Assembly: GCA_902625475.1 (NCBI GenBank)
Contig: CACOBR010000007.1
Coordinates: forward strand, 1 to 61,905
Length of the DNA: 61,905 nt
Direction of reading: 5' to 3'
DNA from: an uncultured Alphaproteobacteria bacterium
GTDB taxonomy: Bacteria > Pseudomonadota > Alphaproteobacteria > Rhodobacterales > Rhodobacteraceae
Part shown: one piece after another, positions 53,210 through 60,246 of the stretch
How the letters are laid out: every line of letters starts with the position of its first letter
Numbering within the stretch: position 1 is the stretch's first letter
The notes under the pieces: model-generated
The model's input: only the letters and a program-made list of their open reading frames with translations
Told to the model about the DNA's origin: nothing
Databases searched by the model: none
Made by a program: the position numbers and the translations under genes

Positions 53210-53273
53210 CCATACCCCGGGGGTACCCCCAATTTAGTATTTGGTACTCCTGATATTATCTATTAATATGAAT
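53210..53273 (+). repeat. Dispersed 64-nt repeat, copy B
   Basis: About 84% identical to copy A in the same orientation. It contains the perfect 12-bp palindrome GGGGGTACCCCC (53219-53230), then TTTAGTATTTGG and TATTATCTA (TATTAT at 53254-53259). Only a 14-codon open frame (ATG at 53268) follows it on the plus strand. On the other strand it lies 43 nt upstream of the ssb start. Confidence 0.8.
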
Positions 53274-53308
53274 GAGGATGAAGGAATTTGGGCAAAATGC
53301 CATTTAAG

Positions 53309-53710
53309 CTAATCAAATTTATTACACACTGCTCTTAAGGCTATTTCTCTAGCATCGTTTGGTTGTAATTTGCTCCATTCTTTATCTTCTTTGTTATTTT
53401 CTTTTTTCAACTCCTCTCCCCAAAGCTTGTTAAATGATTTAGTATTGACAAATTTATATCGTAACAATTCACAATCTACTTTAATAGTAGAAATAAATGA
53501 TCTAGTACCAGATTTAAGAGGTTTTTTTGTATAGTTACTTAAGCTCTCATAGAAAACGAACTTACCTTTAGTTTCTATACTTTTAGCATTTATATAAAAA
53601 TCATCACCGATCTCGGTTGATAAGTATTTAATCCATTCTGCATAACTAGCATTACTAAAAATAAAGAATAATGAAGAGATAAGGATAGTTTTTTTTATAA
53701 AGTAGATCAA
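53309..53710 (-). CDS. Small secreted protein, surface-adhesin-E-like
   Basis: This 133-aa protein has a signal peptide (hydrophobic residues about 7-18, cleavage likely after SYA near 24). The mature part begins EWIKYL and shows the pattern W-x(n)-DxxSI, a strand with tyrosine, SFIST and VDCELLRYKF, ending with a cysteine near the C-terminus (AVCNKF). This resembles the small surface-adhesin protein E family, where the two cysteines bond. The match is from memory of the pattern only. It is periplasmic or surface-exposed, with unknown function. Confidence 0.6.
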   Translation of the reverse strand: MIYFIKKTILISSLFFIFSNASYAEWIKYLSTEIGDDFYINAKSIETKGKFVFYESLSNYTKKPLKSGTRSFISTIKVDCELLRYKFVNTKSFNKLWGEELKKENNKEDKEWSKLQPNDAREIALRAVCNKFD

Positions 53711-53813
53711 AGGAATTAGCCTAAATTAATATTTTTTAAAGTGAGATTTAAAAAAAGCATACTCATTTATAAGTGAAAGTTGAAATTTAATTTGATTACA
53801 GTACCATATTTAA

Positions 53814-55457
53814 ATGAACCAATTAAGCTCCATCATTTTATTTTTTTCAATTTTAATTACTGGATTTTCTGTTTTGTCTGAAACAGTTGGTTGGAAAGAT
53901 TTAGTAGAAAGAGAGGGTCTTCATTTTAAAAAGTTCTCTAATAAACCATACACAGGCGATATTAAAGAAAGCGGATCATATAATTTCAGTGGAAAATTTA
54001 AGGATGGAAAAAGAGACGGTTTATGGCTCTATTTTTTTGATAATGGGCAATTAAAAGAGGAATTCAATTATAAAGATGGGCTTCTTAATGGTTCTACAAA
54101 AATTTATGATGAAGGTGGTCTATTAAAAGAAAAAGGGTTTTATAAAAATGGATCTAAAGATGGATTTTGGAAACGATATGCAGAACCTTTTTCGAGTATC
54201 CCATCCATATATAACATGCTTGATGATTATGGTTCCAATAGTGATGAAAATGATGAAGAAGAAAAAAAATATAAAGGAGAAATAGTTTTAAAAGAAAAAG
54301 GATCGTATCAAAAAGGTCAAAAGCACGGTGAGTGGTATTATTATGAGGGTAGAGATAAATATTCCAACCCTCTATGGTTCAAAAAAACCTATAATCAAGG
54401 AATAGAAGATGGTCCATGGGTTGAATATTTAAGAGATGGAAGACCTCACAAAAAAGGAATCATGAAAAATGGAGAAAAAGAGGGTATTTGGGAAATTTTT
54501 ATGGGTGATCGTTCAATCGCATCACGGGAAAATTATAAGAACGGTAAACCACATGGACTTCAAGTTTCCTTTAACCCGGATGGAACTATAAATAAAAAAA
54601 GAACATATAAAAATGGATTTATTATTAGTAATAAAACTTCGGAAAAAAAATTTATTGGGGGATTTAAAGACGGAAAAAAGAATGGACTATGGATAACATA
54701 CTTTGATGATGGTCAATTAAGGGAAAAAGGAGCTTACAAAGCAGGTGTCAAGGATGGTTTTTGGAAGTATTTTAATGCTAAAGGTGAAGTCATAGCTGAG
54801 GGAAATTATCTTGACGGGATTAAAGATGGTACTTGGTTAGCATATGATGCTTGGGGATATCTTAGTGATAAAGAAAATTATCAAGATGGTATAGGTGAAG
54901 GTATTTGGGAAAAATTCTATCCAACTGGAAGTTTATGGCAAAAAAAGCATCTCAAAAATGGTAAACTCAATGGTATTTTTGAAAAATATAAACCTGAAGG
55001 CCAGATTATTGAAAAATTAAGTTTCAAAAATGACATTTTAGATGGTCCAGCGGAATACTACAATTCTTTAAATGGAAAACTAGGTAAAAAGGGTAACTAC
55101 AAAAACGGTAAAAAGGACGGTTATTGGGAAAAATATTATTATACAGATCCTGACGATTGCAATCATTGTGTTAAAACAACTTATGGAGAAGATGGTATTA
55201 TTAGTTGGGATGTAAAAGAACCGATAGTTTATGATCACTATTTCTCATTTAGTAGAGGTCTATACAGGAAAGATTTAATGGAAGGTCTCTGGGAGAGTTA
55301 TTATTTTAATGGTGAACTCGAATGGTCAGGCTATTTCAAAAAAGGAGAGGCTGAGGGTGTTCATAAAATCTATTGTAAGGATGGAATATTAAAAGAAACA
55401 CAAACCTGGCAGGCAGGCGTTGGAACAAGTTTTGAAAATCCTTTGTCTACTTGTTAA
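53814..55457 (+). CDS. Secreted MORN-like repeat protein
   Basis: This 547-aa protein has an N-terminal signal peptide (residues 1 to about 22). The rest is made of roughly 20-25-residue MORN-2-like repeats of the form KDGKRDGLWxxFxDNGQLKEExNYKDG, about 15 in number. Such repeats form an extended beta ladder. Related sequences are often auto-labelled YwqK-family antitoxin, but there is no toxin partner and the protein is exported. An acidic low-complexity insert (NSDENDEEEKK) interrupts the array near residue 145. A shorter relative lies at 56515. It probably acts in the cell envelope; its ligand is unknown. Confidence 0.75.
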   Translation: MNQLSSIILFFSILITGFSVLSETVGWKDLVEREGLHFKKFSNKPYTGDIKESGSYNFSGKFKDGKRDGLWLYFFDNGQLKEEFNYKDGLLNGSTKIYDEGGLLKEKGFYKNGSKDGFWKRYAEPFSSIPSIYNMLDDYGSNSDENDEEEKKYKGEIVLKEKGSYQKGQKHGEWYYYEGRDKYSNPLWFKKTYNQGIEDGPWVEYLRDGRPHKKGIMKNGEKEGIWEIFMGDRSIASRENYKNGKPHGLQVSFNPDGTINKKRTYKNGFIISNKTSEKKFIGGFKDGKKNGLWITYFDDGQLREKGAYKAGVKDGFWKYFNAKGEVIAEGNYLDGIKDGTWLAYDAWGYLSDKENYQDGIGEGIWEKFYPTGSLWQKKHLKNGKLNGIFEKYKPEGQIIEKLSFKNDILDGPAEYYNSLNGKLGKKGNYKNGKKDGYWEKYYYTDPDDCNHCVKTTYGEDGIISWDVKEPIVYDHYFSFSRGLYRKDLMEGLWESYYFNGELEWSGYFKKGEAEGVHKIYCKDGILKETQTWQAGVGTSFENPLSTC

Positions 55458-55459
55458 AA

Positions 55460-56299
55460 TTACCTTTGAAAACTGACCTTTAGCATATCCCACTCCGATT
55501 GTGTTCCAACTCTTACTGGAAATACAGTTGTCCCAGCACCCGAGGTAGTGAATACTATTCTTTGATTATCCTGATAGAGCCCACATGTAGCTTCTTTTGG
55601 AGCAGATGTTGGCACCCATAACGCTCCATAAAAGGGGAGCCTAACCTGACCACAATGGGTATGACCTGCTAACACTAATCCCTCTACTCTTGGGTCAAAT
55701 GCCCCAGCAGGATCATGAGTAACAGAGAATTTAACCTTATTATTACATTCATCTGGAAAGTCTATGTAAGTAAATTTCCTTGTATAATAATCACCAAAGC
55801 CTCTAATACAAATAGTTTGGTCATTAAGTCTAAATTGATAAACTTCATTTTCTAATAAAGTAGCATCTCTCTGCTTAAATTCTTCAATCCAAGCTTCAGG
55901 ATTTGACCAGCTTTCATAGTTACCAAGAACAAAAACTTTTTTATTGAGTTGATCTTTGGTTAATAATTCAACAATTCTAGATCGGTGTTTGTCCATGCTA
56001 TCTACTTTTTTTGGAGAACTGGTATAATCTCCAGCAAAAATAATAATATCTGGATTTTCAATATCTATATCTTCTAAAAGTGTATTTAGAATTTGGTAGT
56101 CTTTCTCAGTATCAGGAAGATGAATGTCTCCAACCAAAGCAATCTTAATTGAAGTGTTAGGAAATTCGTCTGTACTTTCTACATTAATTTCAGATGTACT
56201 CATTTCTATTTTTAGATTGAGCCAAAAAAAATTAACAGCAAAGTAAATAGCAACAATAATAACTATGACGTAAAAATGAAATGATCTTATTTTAAACAA
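55460..56299 (-). CDS. Membrane-anchored metallophosphoesterase (YkuE-like)
   Basis: This 279-aa protein has one N-terminal membrane helix (about residues 9-27) and a calcineurin-like phosphoesterase domain outside it. Metal-site motifs are GDIH (D58, H60), GDYTSS (D91), THDPAG and GHTHCGQ. The fourth motif, normally GNHD/E, reads GNYES (N127, Y128), so the histidine that usually assists catalysis is replaced by tyrosine. Relatives include YkuE and the LpxG type that cleaves UDP-diacylglucosamine. The substitution makes the activity uncertain. It converges on the MORN-like gene with a 2-nt gap. Confidence 0.8.
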   Translation of the reverse strand: MFKIRSFHFYVIVIIVAIYFAVNFFWLNLKIEMSTSEINVESTDEFPNTSIKIALVGDIHLPDTEKDYQILNTLLEDIDIENPDIIIFAGDYTSSPKKVDSMDKHRSRIVELLTKDQLNKKVFVLGNYESWSNPEAWIEEFKQRDATLLENEVYQFRLNDQTICIRGFGDYYTRKFTYIDFPDECNNKVKFSVTHDPAGAFDPRVEGLVLAGHTHCGQVRLPFYGALWVPTSAPKEATCGLYQDNQRIVFTTSGAGTTVFPVRVGTQSEWDMLKVSFQR

Positions 56300-56387
56300 A
56301 TTTTTTTCTCTATTTTTTTACTATATTACATTCAATTTTTTCAGATTAAAGGATGGTCAAGAATTAGAAAGAATAAAGTTTATAGTA

Positions 56388-56410
56388 CCTATCCCCAGGG
56401 CACCCCAAAA
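56388..56410 (+). repeat. Partial copy C of the dispersed repeat
   Basis: CCTATCCCCAGGGCACCCCA resembles the GC-rich first 22 nt of copy A, with identical CCCCAGGG, but the TTTAGTATTTGG half is not conserved. It lies in the 215-nt gap upstream of the short MORN-like gene. It could be a coincidence of a GC-rich patch. Confidence 0.35.
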
Positions 56411-56514
56411 ACCATAGCCTATTGTTAGCAAGTACGACTGCCAAAACATTTTGTTTTCGGAAGGTAAGATACAAAATTCTTTTCTGAAAATGAATATAGT
56501 GTATATTTAGCCTC

Positions 56515-56952
56515 ATGAACAAAATGTTACCAATTCTGATTGTTACTTTATTGTTTGCTCAAGGTATAGGTAAACCTGTCGGTATTAGAGACTTACAACT
56601 AAAAGTAGATGGACTTTTTTATTCTCCATATACAGGATCACCCTTTACTGGAATAGTTTCTGGTCCATACACTGAAGTTATCCATCATTATCAGGAACAC
56701 AAATTTATAAAACGAAATATACAAGGAAAAATAATTGATGGTAAAAGAGAGGGTATTTGGACTACTTACTCTGAAATGGGTAATTTGAAGTTGAGATTAC
56801 ACTATAAAAACGGAAACATTGAATTTAGTGAAGATTATCATGACAATGGTAATTTAAAAACCAGAGGTTACTATATAAACTCTGAACCCGCTGGTTTTTG
56901 GGAAAGTTTTGATGAAGATGGTAAGTTAATCGATTATGCAGAATTTCATTAA
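56515..56952 (+). CDS. Short secreted MORN-like repeat protein
   Basis: This 145-aa protein has a short signal-like N-terminus (MNKMLPILIVTLLFAQGIG) and the same organisation as the 547-aa protein at 53814: a GIRDL segment, then a YSPYTGSPFTG strand, then MORN-2-like repeats (DGKREGIWTTYSEMGNLK, YHDNGNLKTRGYY, AGFWESFDEDGKL). It probably arose by duplication of an ancestral gene with fewer repeats. No toxin gene is adjacent. It converges on the 56959 gene with a 6-nt gap. Confidence 0.7.
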   Translation: MNKMLPILIVTLLFAQGIGKPVGIRDLQLKVDGLFYSPYTGSPFTGIVSGPYTEVIHHYQEHKFIKRNIQGKIIDGKREGIWTTYSEMGNLKLRLHYKNGNIEFSEDYHDNGNLKTRGYYINSEPAGFWESFDEDGKLIDYAEFH

Positions 56953-56958
56953 GAAATA

Positions 56959-57585
56959 TTAAATTTTATTTCCTTCCAAAAACAATTTTCTAACACTTTC
57001 CAATTCAGCTTTATATTCATCAACTGAAATTTCTTCACATTGACGTGTTGATTCATCTTCCAGTAAAGAGCCAACGTATTTTTTAAACTCTCGTTGTAGA
57101 TTTTTTCTATTATAAGAAACTATTTCTTCTCCATTTTCCAATTCTTTTTCAGTGATGTAATAATCTCTCGTTATTTTTACATCTTTGGGCTGCCATTCAA
57201 ATCCGTAACTTTCTTTCCAATCACTAAAATTATCACTTGTTATTACCGATTTTGGGATAAGTTCTACTAATTTCAAAATTTCTTTATTTTTTCTTGTTCC
57301 TCTGAATGAAATGATTTTCTCTTGGTTAAATTTTGAGGGATCTACAATATTAGGACCACATTTAATAGCTACTAGAATAACCAATTCATTATTCCAGGAA
57401 TTATATTTTTTATATGCAAAAAAACCACCAATAAACAGTAATATTAAAGCAAAACCAATTATTCCAAGTCGTATAACCCAACCTAGTATCCATCTTATTG
57501 TATCAATTATCAGGTTTTCTGGAAATTTTTCTTTTGACATTTTTTTAAGAGCTATATCAATAAAACTAATAAAAAAAATTATCAT
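56959..57585 (-). CDS. Hypothetical membrane protein
   Basis: This 208-aa protein, if started at 57585, has a short hydrophobic stretch at residues 1-13. The clear membrane helix is at about 37-57 (LGIIGFALILLFIGGFF). Beyond it lies a charged soluble domain of about 150 residues with two cysteines (near 80 and 183). Starting at M16 (57540, MSKEKFPEN) would remove the first stretch and give a simple single-pass protein, which I find more natural; neither start has a good ribosome binding site. I recognise no family. Confidence 0.6.
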   Translation of the reverse strand: MIIFFISFIDIALKKMSKEKFPENLIIDTIRWILGWVIRLGIIGFALILLFIGGFFAYKKYNSWNNELVILVAIKCGPNIVDPSKFNQEKIISFRGTRKNKEILKLVELIPKSVITSDNFSDWKESYGFEWQPKDVKITRDYYITEKELENGEEIVSYNRKNLQREFKKYVGSLLEDESTRQCEEISVDEYKAELESVRKLFLEGNKI

Positions 57586-57640
57586 GATTTTTAAAAACTA
57601 GAAACTTTTAAATTTTTCATTTTTAGTGCAAACTTTATAT

Positions 57641-57874
57641 ATGTTTAATTCATTGGTAACTATTTCTTTTTTTCTAGTTTTATCTATGAATGCTTTATTT
57701 GCATCTGAAAAAGATTATGGAAACCTAACTGAAATTACTCTCGAAAAAGGTCTCAATGAAAAACAGCCGCGAGAGGTGGTTATCGGATTAGAAGCAGAGC
57801 TTTTAAGCCAATTTCTTGCTAACTTTAGACAGCTCAAAATAGAGAACACAAGTGTTTACAGCATCCTCAGATAA
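57641..57874 (+). CDS. Small secreted hypothetical protein
   Basis: I use the ATG at 57641 (77 aa) rather than the GTG at 57626, because the protein then starts with a clean signal peptide (MFNSLVTISFFLVLSMNALFA, predicted cleavage after LFA). The mature part is about 56 residues, with TEITLEKGLNEKQPREVVIGLEAELL. I recognise no family. It is divergent from the 56959 gene. It could be a remnant of a longer gene, since a short open frame with a duplicated segment follows it. Confidence 0.45.
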   Translation: MFNSLVTISFFLVLSMNALFASEKDYGNLTEITLEKGLNEKQPREVVIGLEAELLSQFLANFRQLKIENTSVYSILR

Positions 57875-57893
57875 AAGTAGAAAAAGATGAGTG

Positions 57894-57929
57894 AAATAGG
57901 TGATATTATTAAAATAGGTGATATTATTA
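57894..57929 (+). repeat. Perfect 2 x 18-bp tandem repeat
   Basis: The unit AAATAGGTGATATTATTA occurs twice without mismatch. It falls in a 28-codon open frame (57887-57973) reading MSEIGDIIKIGDIINSKAK, so the duplication is in frame. Whether this peptide is made is unknown. Confidence 0.8.
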
Positions 57930-58019
57930 ATAGCAAAGCAAAGACCTATTTTTTGAAAGATTATTGTTTTTAATTTGTTTTCTAGGAATAAGTATTATTT
58001 ATATAAAGTACCGCACCAT

Positions 58020-60005
58020 TTAACAAGAGCACCATTTTTCCCACATTGATTGATAAGTTCTCTCTAGTTCTTGTACAAAACCTTTATGATCCATAATAGG
58101 CGATGTCTGCAGATCTTTTCTTAAAGAGCTTCGGATAGTGGCAAGTTTTTCTGTATTAGTTGATAATGCTACTACTTTATCTACATACTCTTTTTCAGAG
58201 TGCGCAATCCAATCTTCTCGACGTAATGCAGTTAGTATACTAGCTCCAATTTTTCCTACACTTGAGCGGTTAGCATAGGTTATAAAAGGGTTACCCATGT
58301 AAAGATGTTCAATCAATGTTGTGCCACAATTATGTGGGAAACAATCCAATGCAATATCAATTTCTCTCATCGTATCCCAAGGAGGTGATTTATAATATAA
58401 ATTAAGACGTTTTGTATTTATTCCCTTTTTTTTAAACCTTTTTTTGAAATCTTCTACGACAATTAAATTTTTGAAACTTTTACTATTAATAATCAACTTA
58501 GAGTGTTTGACCCTTTTCAAGATTTCAGACCATACTTTAATGACTCTATCATTGATCCTAATTGCCCTGGTGAGTGTTCCAAAAGTAATATGATCTTTTT
58601 CTAAAGCAGGTAAGGGACCAACGACCCCCATGTCTTTTTTAGCTTGATAACAACAAAAACTATAATTATTAAGTCGCCAAATTTTTTCTGAGAACAGATG
58701 TTCAATTCCTTTTGGAGCTATTACCCTATCAGAAAGAAAATAATCAATAGCAGTTAGACCTGTTGTATAACCATACCCTAACCAGGTTATAGAAACGGGA
58801 GCAGGTTTTCGGGCAAATACACCCATACGATTTCCATTTGTATGTCCTGCGAGATCCACTAAAACATCAATTTCCAGATTTCGGATTTTCTCATTCATCT
58901 CCTGATCGGTTAAGCCTTTAGTTGGTATCCAATAATCGACAAAAGATTGGTATTGTTCGGTGACAAGATCCTCTTTCGATATTTCGGCAAAAGCATATAT
59001 CTTAAATTTTTGATGGTCATGATGTGCTAGAGTAGGTAATAAAAAATTCTGCACAGAGTGTTTCTTGAAATCAGGGGATACATAACCTATTTTCAGTTTC
59101 TTTTTTGCTTCTTTAAAATGAGGGAAGGGTTTCCACTCTTTTTGCAAAGGCAGCCCAAACTTTTTATTATATTCTTTATAAAATTCATAAATCTCTTCTG
59201 CATTCATTTTGGGAGAGTAGTTTGAGTTATATAATATATAATCAGGGTCTTTACTAAAAAGATTAGGATCTAAATCTTTAGCAATTTCAAGGTATTCAGA
59301 GGATAGATTGTGATTGCCAAATTCATCATAAATAAGAGCTAGATTTCTGTATGCATCAGAAAAATTTGGTTTTAATTCAATTGCCCTTTTAATTTTCATT
59401 ATTGCTTTCTCAAAATTTTCACTTTTTATTAAGAAAGTAGCTTGAGTATTAAAAGCATCAGAAAATTGTGGATTTATAGATATTGCTTTAGCTATTGATT
59501 TTTTTGCCTCTTCAAATTGTTCATTTTTTCCTAAAACGATACCTAAATTGTTATAGGCTTGATAGTATTCAGGATTGAGAATAATTGCTTTTTTATATTC
59601 TTTAATGGCCTGTTCATATTGATTAATTTCGTTGTAAACATTTCCTAGGTTATTATATGCTTCGGCATAGTTTGGTTTCAGTTTTATTGCTTTTTTGAGT
59701 GCTTTTTGAGCCTTTTTATATTCATTTAGATCAAGTAGTGTTGCTCCTAAATTATTATAAGCCTGTGAGTTTTTTGGGAAAAGTTTAATAAGTATACTAA
59801 AATGTTTAAGAGCTTCTTCTTTATAACCTTTTTTAAAAGTGATAGCCCCTAAGATATTATGAAGTTCAAAAGTATTAGGGTATTGTTTAACTAATTTAGA
59901 TGAACAAGATAAGATATCTTCAAATTTCCCTTGATTATAAAGCGTAATTAGAGCATTAACCAATTCTAGAGGAGCTTTTTTATAATTATTAGTTTTGTCA
60001 AGCAT
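58020..60005 (-). CDS. TPR protein with O-GlcNAc-transferase-like (GT41) domain
   Basis: This 661-aa protein has about six tetratricopeptide repeats (residues about 35-240; for example NYAEAYNNLGNVYNEINQYEQAIKEYKKAI). They are followed by a GT41 domain like that of OGT/SPINDLY: KKLKIGYVSPDFKKHSV near 300, VLVDLAGHTNGNRM, GYGYTTGLTAIDYFLSD, FGTLTRAIRINDRVIKVW, and CFPHNCGTTLIEHLYMG for UDP-sugar binding. At the position of human OGT's Lys842 the residue is Arg (AIRIND), as I recall for many bacterial members. It probably glycosylates proteins in the cytoplasm, with the TPRs selecting targets. A TPR-sulfotransferase is encoded immediately upstream on the same strand. Confidence 0.85.
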   Translation of the reverse strand: MLDKTNNYKKAPLELVNALITLYNQGKFEDILSCSSKLVKQYPNTFELHNILGAITFKKGYKEEALKHFSILIKLFPKNSQAYNNLGATLLDLNEYKKAQKALKKAIKLKPNYAEAYNNLGNVYNEINQYEQAIKEYKKAIILNPEYYQAYNNLGIVLGKNEQFEEAKKSIAKAISINPQFSDAFNTQATFLIKSENFEKAIMKIKRAIELKPNFSDAYRNLALIYDEFGNHNLSSEYLEIAKDLDPNLFSKDPDYILYNSNYSPKMNAEEIYEFYKEYNKKFGLPLQKEWKPFPHFKEAKKKLKIGYVSPDFKKHSVQNFLLPTLAHHDHQKFKIYAFAEISKEDLVTEQYQSFVDYWIPTKGLTDQEMNEKIRNLEIDVLVDLAGHTNGNRMGVFARKPAPVSITWLGYGYTTGLTAIDYFLSDRVIAPKGIEHLFSEKIWRLNNYSFCCYQAKKDMGVVGPLPALEKDHITFGTLTRAIRINDRVIKVWSEILKRVKHSKLIINSKSFKNLIVVEDFKKRFKKKGINTKRLNLYYKSPPWDTMREIDIALDCFPHNCGTTLIEHLYMGNPFITYANRSSVGKIGASILTALRREDWIAHSEKEYVDKVVALSTNTEKLATIRSSLRKDLQTSPIMDHKGFVQELERTYQSMWEKWCSC

Positions 60006-60246
60006 TAGGGTCTATATGATGGTATATCGATCCTTATTATTCGCAATTATCATACCACTTAGCATTTCACTAATACTAATGTTATACTTATAATTTAATC
60101 AACTCCTGCTTTCTAGTTGAGTAAATAGACATGATAACAAACCTTAGTAATCAACCTAAAATCATAATCATTCAAGACCGCAAAGCCTTATTTTAAATAA
60201 GGTGATTTTTATAAGGAAAAGGGTTAATAGTAAATCTTTGTATTAA

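Noticed and set aside
53814-56952. YwqK-type toxin-antitoxin modules
   Set aside because: Only the MORN-like repeat similarity supports this. Both proteins have signal peptides and no toxin-like neighbour.
60186-60202. Hairpin CCTTATT-TTA-AATAAGG between the sulfotransferase and GT41 genes
   Set aside because: It is short and AT-rich, and no T-run follows it in the direction of transcription (minus strand), so I do not call it a terminator.
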